64,000 nucleotides of DNA. Source: Coturnix japonica. Taxonomy: Eukaryota; Chordata; Aves; Galliformes; Phasianidae. The notes under the pieces were generated by a model, which was given only the letters and a program-made list of their open reading frames with translations, searched no databases and was not told where the DNA came from. The DNA lies in contig NC_029516.1 of assembly GCF_001577835.2 (NCBI RefSeq), positions 88,111,883-88,175,882 of the forward strand, in the 5' to 3' direction. Shown here piece after piece: positions 25,891-64,000 of the stretch. Each line of letters opens with the position of its first letter. Position 1 is the stretch's first letter. The translations under genes and the position numbers were made by a program.

Positions 25891-26019
25891 GAGTCGATGA
25901 CTAGACACTCGAGGGCTTTAAACAGCATCTGAGCGTTCGCCCCTTAGGTCCGGCGCAGCATCTGCAGTACCCACCGACCCCACAAGAGGTCAGGAGGAGC
26001 TTTTTAGGTCTATTTCAGC

Positions 26020-26330
26020 ATGGCGAGGATCCCGTTGCCCAGCGACGAGCTGTCGTGCCGCCCTTTACGGCAGCGGGGCCCGTTCCCCCGTTCCGCCCTA
26101 GGCGGCTCCCGGCGGCGGCAGCGCTGTCATGTCGGGGCCGGGGCGGGCGGGGGAGGCGGATCGGACGCTGTTCGTGGGGAACCTGGAGAGCCGCGTGCGG
26201 GAGGAGATCCTCTACGAACTCTTCCTGCAGGTGGCGGGCGGGACGTTGGGATGGGGCGGGGCGGTGGCCTGGAGGAGCCGCAGGGCAGCGGCCTCGGGCT
26301 GGGGGGCGGGCAGGGCTGGGCGGGGTAGTG
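26020..26330. promoter_or_regulatory. CpG island over RBM11 exon 1
   Basis: About 300 bases of very GC-rich, CpG-dense DNA in an AT-rich surround, covering the RBM11 start codon and the exon 1 donor. No TATA box is evident, as expected of a CpG-island promoter. Out-of-frame ATGs lie at 26,020 and 26,055. Confidence 0.85.
26129..26230 (+). CDS. RBM11: RBM11 coding exon 1 (RNP2)
   Basis: It encodes 34 residues from MSGPGRAGEADRT through RNP2 LFVGNL to LYELFLQ, with donor CAG|GTGGCG. It lies inside the CpG island, and its codons are far more GC-rich than the rest of the gene. Confidence 0.93.
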
Positions 26331-29300
26331 CAGCGCCGGGTGGCACCTCGGTACTGTTGCTTTCCAGCGCCCAGCGCCTGTGGGAGCAGGCCGTGTCGTG
26401 GTCTGGTGTGCTCTGCAGCCCGTGGAAACCGAGAGTTGTGTTAGATGTTAGGGGGAAGTTATTCGCTAAGAGGCGGTGAGGCGCTGGCACAGCTGCCCGG
26501 AGAAACTGTGGTGCCCCATCCCTGGATCCATCAAAGCCAGGTTGGATGAGGCCCTGGGCAGCCTGAGCTGGTGGGGGGGCAGCTCTGCCTATGGCAGGGA
26601 TTGGGGCTGGGTGGGCTTTAAGGGCCCTTCCAACCTAAACCAAATGGTTTTTGGGTAGGCTGTGGGACATCCATTGCTCTGATCTTTATGACAAAATGTC
26701 TTCTAATTCTTGAGATGATATTTTGTTCGTGGGATTTAAACTGTTCTCTCCCAAAACCTGAAAGACTTGCCTTAGGGATGGTCTATTTTAACACACTGAC
26801 TTGGCTTCAGTTCTGATTTGCTATTAACAAAACATTTGACTAAGCAAGGCTTATTAATCCTAAAGTGGTAAGGAAAAACAAGTGTGTGTGGCAAGGAGTA
26901 TTGTGACAATAATGCAAGAGTCAAGCTGTAGGATGGATTGACAGCAGTGGATGATGATAAAGTATTTATCCTGGCCTGATCCAGTCAGCCTGTATCTAGC
27001 TCACACTGGGCAGTTCTGCCAACGGTGTGATGATACACTTGCTCCTGCTAACACTATTCCCAATCACAGAAATGCCTTCTAATGCATTTGCAAAATAAAG
27101 AGCATAAAAAAAAGAAGTAGGCAGACTATTCTGCTCCTTTGCTATTTCATTTACTAACCAGAACTATTTTTACTCACCATTTTTATTCCACCGATTAATG
27201 TGATATTCATCATCTTAAGTAGGCAAGGTATCAGCACGCTACTCTATTTGCATTGGAAAGCTTTTTTGCTTGGTATATTCCAGCCTTGTAGCCTTTTAGC
27301 TTCTTCAGTTTCTTACTAACTTTAAGGTTTTAACTTTTCCCTAAAATTATGTAAGAAACAGTCATTTGTTTCTTATTTTCTGCGCAATGTCCCTGTTTCC
27401 AACAGTAAACAGTATTATGTGGTGAAGCTGTAAAAGCTCGGTTAAAAATGCTCATGTTACCAGGAGACATGAGTAATTTACCATACAAATCATGGCACAA
27501 AAGAGATGAGAACAGTTGTGTGAAACTGCATTCTGAGGGCAAATCTGTTTAATCTGCTTCCCTTACCCAAATGTTAACTTTTATCTGGGTATTCAGATCA
27601 TGCCAATAACACCTACTTAACTTTTATCTTCTCTTCATCTTGTTCTCACTCATGTTTCTCTGTTTTTTGCTGTAATAGCACATGCTTCTTCCTGAAGTAT
27701 TTTCCTTTCTTAAGAAGTACGCAGATCTATATTCTTGATGTAGTACAGCCCTAAAAATAGACTCTTGAGCTGTAGCTTTCCCCTCATTAAACTAGGATAA
27801 AATACCTATTATTAGTACTTCTAAACTCTTAATATTTTTTTGTTTATGAACAGGAAGACTACATATTTAAGACTGATCTTCAAAGTGCTTGAGCTTGTTA
27901 CTTCTAGAGCTGTTACTCCTAGTTCTTGAAGATCCAGACCTCCTCATTAGGCAAATAATCCGAAGACTGGATATATGCCATTTTGAGAAAAACTGCAGTG
28001 TAGTGCAGAACAACAACAGAAAAATGCCGTAGAGCCAACTCAGGTAAAACCAACAGTGTTCAGAATGTCACTGAAATCCCCTCTTAAAACACAGACAACA
28101 AAAAAAAACCCAACACACCAAATTTGAAGATACTTGGAAAGATGAAATCAACGTATTGAAGATTCTCTTCACAAGTCAAACTAGGTAGTATCTGTTGCTA
28201 TATGGCCTGATCCTCTTCCTGCACCAATAAAACAAAATGATACATTATTTTTGATCCTTTGTCTGTATGGCTCTTCTGCTTTCACCAAGGTTGAGGTGTG
28301 AGGCAGAAATGTTTTTTCATGTTTCAGCAAGAGCATTTTATTTAAGTGATGGCAGAAGCGTACAACAATCAAATGTTATCACAGATGACCGTCCTTAATA
28401 TCCTCAATCTAACATCACAATGGCTAGGACCAAGGAAGATGGCTCCCAGTCATCACTATTTAGTTAACATGTTTTTGCCTAAAGCTGTAGTTTACTTGAT
28501 GTTCAAGGTAACAATAGTAGTAGTGTTGTAATGCTGAGTGCTGCTTTTTGATTCAGGGCAGTGAATTCTCCATCTACGATGGTAATTTATGCATTCAGAT
28601 ATTTTGTCACTGTACCTGAAGAATGTTGGTATTTGCTAGGAAAATAACAATTTATTCGAAAATGGAGCCAGCATTACTGCTTTAATTTGGTTCTTCTAGA
28701 AGTATTGGGCAAGGATTGTAATGGTGCATGTAGGCAGAGATGGAACTTCTTTTCAATGAAGATATGTTGTGGTATATTCTGATCTGGAAGGGAAACATAA
28801 GGCTTATCCAGTCCAAACAGAGCAATCTTAAGGGGGATGAGGGGTGGTTCTGTTCCCTGGTTTATGTGTTTCTGTTTGTTTTTCTTGGTCAGTAACAGTA
28901 CATTATATCTGCTTAGAGTCTCTTGATTCCTTGTCACACATTTGTGACAGGGCTAGGTAGTATAGAAAAACAGATTTTTTTGTGGTTCCAGAAGAACTGT
29001 TCTCTATTTGAGATTCCTTTCCAACAGTTTTGGTGCTTCCCACTTCTATTTTCCTTAAATTGCTAGAATCAGATTAATGGATTACTTTGGTTTTACACAG
29101 CTGGTATAATCAATTTGTACAGTTGTGTTAACTATGCCAGAAATTCTGTAATGGTTGAATGGTTGTAATAGAAACTGTACATGCATGAGTTGACCTCTGT
29201 TACGTAGACAAAGGAACCTAATACTCCTTCTTGTCATAAATATCTTTTAAAAATAATCTGATTATTAAAGTAGAATTAATCACCCATGGGCTGATGGTTG

Positions 29301-32300
29301 GTCGCAGTCTTAATGTTTGTAGGGCTGTTTTTTGTTTTGTAAATGCTCAGAATTTGAGAGATTTTTATAATGAAGTAAAGAATCTTATACTTGAGAAACA
29401 CTGTTTCTGACTATGGCAACAGATGTAATTATGAAATGATAAACTGTGATTTCTTCCAGGCCGGACCATTAACCAAAGTGACAATTTGTAAAGACAAGGA
29501 AGGAAAACCCAAGTCTTTTGGATTTGTCTGCTTTAAGCACAGAGAATCAGTGCCTTATGCAATAGCTTTGCTGAATGGAATCCGTTTGTACGGAAGACCA
29601 ATTAAAGTACGGTATCGGTTTGGTAGGTTTAGCAATCACAATAATTACTTAAGTCTTTTTCTAAAGTCTTTCTTTGAAGTCTTTTTTTTTTCCTGAAATT
29701 ACTAGTTTTTAATCCTACTGATTAGGATTAGTTTTATTCTAACTGGAAGAGAGTGTGGTAAGGAAAACACAGCCAAATCAAATTCTTATTCTTCATTTTA
29801 TGTTTATGCAAACAAACCTTCTGGAATGCTAGTGATTAGGCAGTATTTTCACTCCAAACACTGACTTGTTCCTGATCTGCATTGTGTCACTCCTTACCTA
29901 GAAGGCTGTACAGAGCAATTGTTTAAGTAAAAATGGCTGATGTTCCTGGAATCAGAAGCGATGGAAACAATTCTTTTCATGATTATTAAACAGTCCTGAT
30001 TTATGTTTCTGTAAGTGGCTGAGTATAAGTGATAGAGGAACATTTTGAAGTGGTTCATTGATGGTATAGATTGTCTGTCATAAAATGATACCTTTCCACT
30101 ATATGCCAACTTTGATATACTAGCACAGTACAGGTAACAAAATACTTTCTGAGTTTTAACTTTTTAATCAGTCAAAACTGAACAGTCATTAGAGTCTTGT
30201 CTTATTTACAGGGAGTTCACACTCTTCAGAACTGAACAGCCCAACACATGGTTTTGAGAACTATATTGACTCATATTCACCTTCGTATAGGTAACAAAGA
30301 CTTCCAGTGAATGATTGTATGATTGTAATTAAAAAATGTTTAAATGTGGTAGATACAGTAAAGCGATCTTTAAGCTCTTCGTTAACACAGCAGTTGTGCA
30401 CTTTAATTGCATTTGTACTTATGTCTCACAGTGGGTTTTAGTTAATGTTTAGTTGTTTAGCTTGCTAGGGGTTCAGTTAGTTACATTCCAAATCCTGTTT
30501 ATTTTTGCAAGATACAGGAATGTGAAAAAAAAAAAATGGCATTCTATGGTGTTTGTACTAGCAATGTTTGCAGTTCTCAGAGGAGAAGAAAATCTGGCAC
30601 TTGAGATAATGATTGACTACTACTCCATTTAGTTTACTTCCTATGTGTATATATACAAGCAAATGTCATGTGTGCATGAGTGTACAGGTAGGACCTGTAC
30701 CCACTGTTATAACAGAACTGTGAACATCCCAGTTTTGATGCTTTAGCATCTCAGATTCTGGTGGTTTTTTTGGCTATTTTTTGCAAGTGTTACAGAACTC
30801 TTTGTGGAAACTAAAATCCAGAACTCTTTTGAGTCTGCAGTGCATGCCAGGATTACTTGTTAACTTGAGTCTTTGGAAGTGTTTTCCTTGTTTCATTTAT
30901 CTATCTATCTATTCGTTTATTTTTGTGGAAGTCACATTGTTAATATCTCTATTTTTCTCTTGAATGCACTCATTATAGCCCAGGAGCTGAGTCTCAGCAC
31001 TCTATGAGGTACTATTTGTTAAAAGCCTAGTTGTTGTATGTTTTCCTGTTTTTCCTAGGTATCAAGAGCCTTATGGAAATCCTCCATTTCCTGTTACTCC
31101 TTTCCCAATGAACAACTGTTTACCTCAGGAACAGTCCGTTTTTCAGAAGATGGTGAGTTTGTGATAAATGTTAAATGGAAGTTAAAAATAGGTGAACTTA
31201 CTAATGAAGTTGAAGGTAATCTTGCAAACAAATGCTTATTTGTTGATTCAAAACTTGGCTTGTGCTGCTAAATTTCATTCTATTAGGTCTGTTTATCACT
31301 TCAGATATCAGTCAAACCAGACTCTTTTCTTACTGCAGGAACATATTGAAAGTGTAAGTTAGACTCTATAGTGTTTCAAATCAAATGTCCTTGGTGAGAC
31401 AGGCTAACATAGTAAAATTAGAGCCATGCAAGCAATAACTTCTTCATATACAACTATTTCAGTAAGGGAGCCTCTTAGCTCTACTACTCACTTCAAATAT
31501 GCCTAGCAGAATTTTGAAGTTTAGTTCTGTCCTAAGATCAAACGTGACACTTCCCCAGCAAATCACCACTGCCAATATGAGTAACAAGCTATGGCAACTG
31601 CAGTTTGATTTTTCCAGCCTGAAACGTTTCATGTCTCTGCACTTCTCACACTGATTTTTTACACTCATTGCAGTAAGACAGTGAGAACTCACATTCCCTT
31701 TTGTAAGACTAGTTTATTTTCTTGTCCTATTCTCTTTTAGATACTCAGTAGGGTAAGTGAACTAGTCTCCTCATCTTCTGGGTAAAACATAGCATCAAAC
31801 ATATTGTGGAACTTCTGAATCTAATGAGTGTGAAAGGGTAGGATGGAGGAAACCAAACATTTAACATGAGATACTGACTCTGGACAGCCCTGCTGCTGCC
31901 CAGTCTAAGTGGGGAAAAGTCCAGCCCTATGTAGCTGTAGAATGTGTGAACTCTGTTATCTCTAGTGGCTGCTATCTGGGCAGGAAAACACACTGATCTA
32001 GTGGTGAACTCCATCCTCTTTTCCCAGGCTCTGCCCTCAGAAGATCTGGTGCTTGCACAAACCTTCCTATCCCTTCCACTATGTTTGGATGCTTTTTTGA
32101 GGGAACCATGTCCATCACTATGCCCACTGTCAAATCCATTTTACAGTAACAATGCAGTATGAAAATGCTGAGACCAAGTTCTTAGAAGTTAGCACTAACT
32201 TCTCAGCACTAACTCCATCCCTAGAAAAGACAGTATTGCATCAGGAGCAGAGGTTGCTTGTTTCAGCTTCAGCGTCCACATGTATGTCTTTACACATTTA

Positions 32301-33376
32301 TGTCACCTTTAGGTTGGTTATCCAAATAAGTTACTTGAGAGGCTTTCTTTTGAACACAAGGACATAACTCCCACACCTTCCACATGCTTCCCTTTTCTGG
32401 TTACTACCAGTCAGTAGAAAGCTGCTCTTTCTCCTTGGACGTATTTAACTGCATTCCTGTATGTGGACAGTACATTTTATATAAGCTGCTCCATAAGTAA
32501 AACCTCCTGTTTATTTCCATGGAAACAATAATAAATACAAAGAGCACCACAGTGCTATTTGATAGAGCAAATTCTCAGCTGCCAAACATGGTCACCAACA
32601 TTACCTACACTTTTTTTGCCAGAGACAAACTAGAGCCTGCGTGCTGCATTTGTAATGGTGGAGGTGACCCACTGTCACCAGTGATGAAACATCACCCACC
32701 TCCTCACTGTGCTCACAGCCACTGTTTTATCTCTGTGAACACTCAGCAAGCATCAATGGATGTCAGTGGGTGATGTTTTTTTCTTCATAGAGGAATTCAG
32801 TAACACACTTATGCTTCACATGCACTTCTGCGTAGGATGCCGTTCTGTCAGACTGCTCTTCCTCTGCCATCTGTCATGCTAGTAGTTGATCTAATAAAAT
32901 AATAAGCTTTACTTTTAAACCTTGCTATTTTATTACAACTTTGCTATCAATATTTTCGGGGTAAAAGCTGTAATGCATGTGAAATAAAACTCTTCAAAAG
33001 TTTCTCTTTATGGTATTAACAACTCAAGTTTGTATTTCTCTAGATGAACCATTTTTTAGAACAGCAATACACAGTTCACAGTCCAGTGGGTCAGCAATTT
33101 CCTTACTACCAGATGACTCTGCCGCTGCCTTCAAGCTTATCCATTCCTCCCTATCAGAATCAAGCTGCAAATTTTAAGTCTGGGCAGAGTTCTTTTGAGT
33201 TGGCCGTGCCACATTCGAGTGATGGCAAAGTGTACCAGCTGGACGAAAGCGCCTCTAAAAGAAAGAGAGAACAGCAAAGTTGTGACAGCGACACTAGTAC
33301 TGAAGATGACAGAATGAGACAAAGAGATCACGACCAAAAATACAATAAGTGCAAAGCCAAGAAAAAAAGGCATTAA
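26129..33376 (+). CDS. RBM11: RBM11, RNA-binding motif protein 11, five coding exons
   Basis: RBM11 is a nuclear, tissue-restricted splicing regulator (brain and testis in mammals) that binds U-rich RNA; RBM7 is its paralogue. Coding exons are 26129-26230, 29460-29622, 30212-30290, 31059-31152 and 33044-33376: 771 nt, 256 residues, all GT-AG and in phase. A single N-terminal RRM spans residues 11-88, with RNP2 LFVGNL (14-19) and RNP1 KSFGFVCF (52-59). The blocks VREEILYELFLQ and GPLTKVTICKDKEGKP and the GIRLYGRPIKV stretch are near-identical to human RBM11. The middle is Pro/Ser/Tyr-rich. The C terminus is acidic-serine, CDSDTSTEDD, then a lysine-rich tail KCKAKKKRH that probably drives nuclear localisation. 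Human RBM11 has 281 residues, so this copy is slightly short after the RRM. The ATG at 26,129 is the first in frame with the RRM. Transcription should start in the CpG island; AATAAA follows at 33,526. Confidence 0.95.
26433..26650 (+). mobile_element. CR1 LINE 3' fragment in RBM11 intron 1
   Basis: It contains GGTGAGGCGCTGGCACAGCT, CCATCCCTGGATCCATCAAA and GGCCCTTCCAACCTAAAC. It sits about 100 bases beyond the edge of the CpG island and is itself CpG-rich. Confidence 0.88.
29460..29622 (+). CDS. RBM11: RBM11 coding exon 2 (RNP1)
   Basis: A 163-nt exon coding for the rest of the RRM, including RNP1 KSFGFVCF and ALLNGIRLYGRPIKVRYRF. The acceptor is TTCCAG and the donor TTTG|GTAGGT. Confidence 0.95.
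30212..30290 (+). CDS. RBM11: RBM11 coding exon 3
   Basis: A 79-nt exon coding for GSSHSSELNSPTHGFENYID and SYSPSYR, a Ser/Asn/Tyr-rich segment after the RRM. It aligns with the human SSRSSEPANQSFES region. Confidence 0.9.
31059..31152 (+). CDS. RBM11: RBM11 coding exon 4
   Basis: A 94-nt exon coding for a proline-rich stretch, FPVTPFPMNNCLPQEQ, and the conserved ending FQKM. The acceptor TTTTTCCTAG is strong and the donor is ATG|GTGAGT. Confidence 0.92.
32485..32920 (-). mobile_element. Galluhop-type mariner (Mariner1_GG) DNA transposon, internally deleted
   Basis: The minus strand carries a decayed mariner transposase start: a MAEEEQSD-like N terminus followed by EVHVKHKCVTEFLYEEK, matching the Galluhop MEVHMKQRCVTEFLHAEK block. 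The frame is soon broken by stops. The ends resemble terminal inverted repeats: ATAAGTAAAACCTCCTGTTTAT on the left against AATAAAATAATAAGCTTTACTTTT on the right (mirrored GGAGG...TTACTT type). About 435 bases remain of a roughly 1.2-kb element, so it is a non-autonomous relic. It lies in RBM11 intron 4. Confidence 0.8.
33044..33376 (+). CDS. RBM11: RBM11 coding exon 5 (C terminus)
   Basis: It encodes 110 residues and a TAA stop, including FPYYQMTLPLPSS (human LPYYEMTAPLPNS), the acidic DSDTSTEDD block and the basic tail. The acceptor is TTTCTCTAG. Confidence 0.94.
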   Translation: MNHFLEQQYTVHSPVGQQFPYYQMTLPLPSSLSIPPYQNQAANFKSGQSSFELAVPHSSDGKVYQLDESASKRKREQQSCDSDTSTEDDRMRQRDHDQKYNKCKAKKKRH

Positions 33377-33525
33377 GACTGTAAAACTGGATTATTTTTA
33401 GTTATATTTTCTATTTTTGTTTGAGAGAAATTCTCTCATCGTTGCACTTTATAACAAGAGGAATGTACAAGACTCAATTTTGAAATATGTGTAAAGTATG
33501 CTGATACTTTATTTAACCTCAACCA

Positions 33526-33531
33526 AATAAA
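33526..33531 (+). promoter_or_regulatory. RBM11 polyadenylation signal
   Basis: AATAAA lies 150 bases after the stop and would give a short 3' UTR of about 170 bases. A longer UTR using later signals is possible. Confidence 0.6.
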
Positions 33532-33545
33532 AGAAGAAAGTATTT

Positions 33546-34407
33546 TAATGTATAGGAATCATTTTAAAAGATACAATTTTTTCCTGTGGAAGGAAAAAAA
33601 AGTCGGAATTTGTGCTTCTGTTTTCCAAAAATTACGGAAGTCTGTGATGTTGCTAATTTAGAACCTTTGTGAAAGTGTATCCTTTGAGCCACTCATAAAG
33701 TGTACCTATCACTTCCACCACTTGTGGAATTCACTTTTGGGACTGCTTTAAGAGTTCTCTGGAGCTGCTGAACAAGTGAGCGGGATAGAAGTTCTAAGCA
33801 CCCAGTAGTGAATGCAAGGTAAAAAAAGGTCATTTGCAGTAACTACAAGACTTACGTAATGCATCAGTTCTCAAACTGATGTACTTTCTCATTATGATGT
33901 GTTCTGACTAGAACTGCATACACATATGTTGTAGTAGGCGTGCACGAACACTTGGGCTTTGATGTGATGAGACCTCCCCTGCTCTGTGTTTGGGTAATAT
34001 TACGCATAGCTTAAGGGGCGTAGATGAAGTAGAGCCTGTATATAAACAAACACCATGAGGTAATAAATGCCATTTTTTTACTGCTCACCAAATTGGTGTC
34101 TGTATGCAGTTATTGGTCCTGACCTGGTGATTGGTCAGTTACGCAAAGCAGAGCATGAAGAACATGTAGCCCCAGTTCTATACACATACATATGTGGATC
34201 TTTCTATAAACTCACTCTCCAGTGCTCTATTTGCTTATTGGAGACTCCAATCATTAGTTGTAACAAATGGATGAAAAATAACAGGTCCTCTGTTACAGTT
34301 CTAAATGGTAAGTTGAAAACAAGCATCTATGGAGTTAATGCTACCTCCTAAGAACAAAGTTCCTCTCTTGTTTCAGAGGAAGAATAAAGTGTCTCCTATC
34401 ACAGTGA
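33546..34407. other. RBM11 3' flank without gene
   Basis: AT-rich DNA just past the RBM11 polyadenylation signal. No exon, RNA or repeat recognised. Confidence 0.5.
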
Positions 34408-34664
34408 ATCAAGAGGAAGGTTTAGGTCAGATGTCAGGGAGAAGTTCTTTACTGTGAGAGTGGTGAGGTGCTGAAACAGGCTGCTCAGAGTGGTTGTGGG
34501 TGCTCCATCCCTGGAGGTGTTCAAGGCCAGATTGGATGGGGCCCTGGGCAGCCTGGTCTAATATTAGACAGGAGGTTGGTGGCCCTGCCTATGACAGGGG
34601 GATTGGTACTTGATGATCCTTGGGGTCCCTTCCAACCCAAGCCATTCTGTGATTCTATGATTCT
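34408..34664 (+). mobile_element. CR1 LINE 3' fragment, complete 3' end
   Basis: Plus-strand CR1 with GGTTTAGGTCAGATGTCAGG, CCATCCCTGGAGGTGTTCAA, GGGGTCCCTTCCAACCC and two ATTCTATG/ATTCTGTG-type tail units. It is among the least decayed copies here. Confidence 0.92.
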
Positions 34665-34861
34665 TAGGTTACTGCTATAGCACCATGATATGGCATCCTT
34701 AAAATATTACTAGCAACTGAATTTAACTATTTCTAGAAGGAACTTCTTTCTAGAGCTTATGAGTTCAAGCCTTAAATAGATTTATACCGTATGCATTGAG
34801 AAACCTGTGAAGTGCCCAACCACACCAACACCTGCCCCTTCATCTTTCTTTCCCCTACCAG

Positions 34862-34927
34862 CAATTAGGACTAAGCGACGCAGATGTGATCTCCCATCTG
34901 TTGCAAAACAGTGATGACATTATACCG
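34862..34927 (+). other. Candidate unassigned 66-nt exon
   Basis: A strong pyrimidine tract ending CCCCTACCAG precedes it and a consensus CCG|GTAAGT donor follows. It is open only in phase 0, coding for QLGLSDADVISHLLQ and then NSDDIIP. It contains CpGs unlike its surroundings. It lies between RBM11 and the ABCC13 CpG island; I do not recognise the peptide. It could be an alternative 5' ABCC13 exon, an RBM11-ABCC13 read-through exon, or a chance match. Confidence 0.35.
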
Positions 34928-35155
34928 GTAAGTCATTGATCTCAAAAGCTGTTACAACAATGGAAAACCTTCACGAGTAAAATACACCAGATCGCTTTAG
35001 AGAAACACAGATCTCACGCAGAGCATCACTACAACTGTGCGGGTCCCGCTGTGGGGAGGGCGCGGCCGGGAGACGGGGCGGGCACCGCTGGCTACGATAC
35101 CCGGGGGAGGAGGAGGCCGTACCGCCTTCCCACGCCTCGGCTGAGTAGCACGGCC

Positions 35156-63944
<28,789 letters not shown>

Positions 63945-64000
63945 GTATTGTATATAATAAGAAATAAGTCAGAAGTATAAACTTCTGTTTCTGGACTTTC

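Noticed and set aside
26129-26479. RBM11 exon 1 read through as a 116-codon single-exon protein
   Set aside because: The RRM stops matching at the CAG|GTGGCG donor and resumes exactly at exon 2.

Overview
This window is vertebrate nuclear DNA with spliced genes, long AT-rich introns, GT-AG splice sites and two CpG-island promoters. Many 3'-anchored CR1 LINE fragments and a degraded Galluhop-type mariner point to a bird, most likely a galliform such as chicken. The gene order LIPI (minus) - RBM11 (plus) - ABCC13 (plus) matches the conserved block on human chromosome 21q11. Species and chromosome are inference; the gene identities rest on the translated exons.

Layout. Positions 1 to about 5,300 lie downstream of LIPI and hold no gene that I can support, only simple repeats and AT-rich DNA. 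LIPI (lipase member I) runs on the minus strand from a start codon at 22,192 to a stop at 5,534. It has ten coding exons whose reading phases all fit, giving 463 codons with the complete Ser-Asp-His triad of the phosphatidic-acid-selective phospholipase A1 family. A cluster of CR1 fragments in opposite orientations fills 22,660-23,935. RBM11 starts in a CpG island at 26,129 and ends at 33,376; five coding exons encode a 256-residue single-RRM protein. Its introns hold a CR1 fragment and the mariner fossil. ABCC13 starts in a second CpG island at 35,156 and runs off the right edge. Twenty-four coding exons (1,077 codons) can be joined with no stop and consistent phase: L0 linker, TMD1, complete NBD1, TMD2 and the first strand of NBD2. 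The human copy of this gene is a pseudogene, so an open copy here is the most notable gene-level result.

The three genes do not form a pathway. LIPI is a secreted or membrane-associated lipase making lysophosphatidic acid, RBM11 a nuclear splicing regulator and ABCC13 an orphan membrane transporter; they are neighbours through conserved synteny. I found no novel multi-gene system. The best items for a second look are a strong, open, unassigned 66-nt exon candidate between RBM11 and ABCC13 (34,862-34,927), an AAAT microsatellite that forms the splice-acceptor tract of LIPI exon 2, a 230-bp GGGAA array joined to a CR1 end, and the intact ABCC13 frame.
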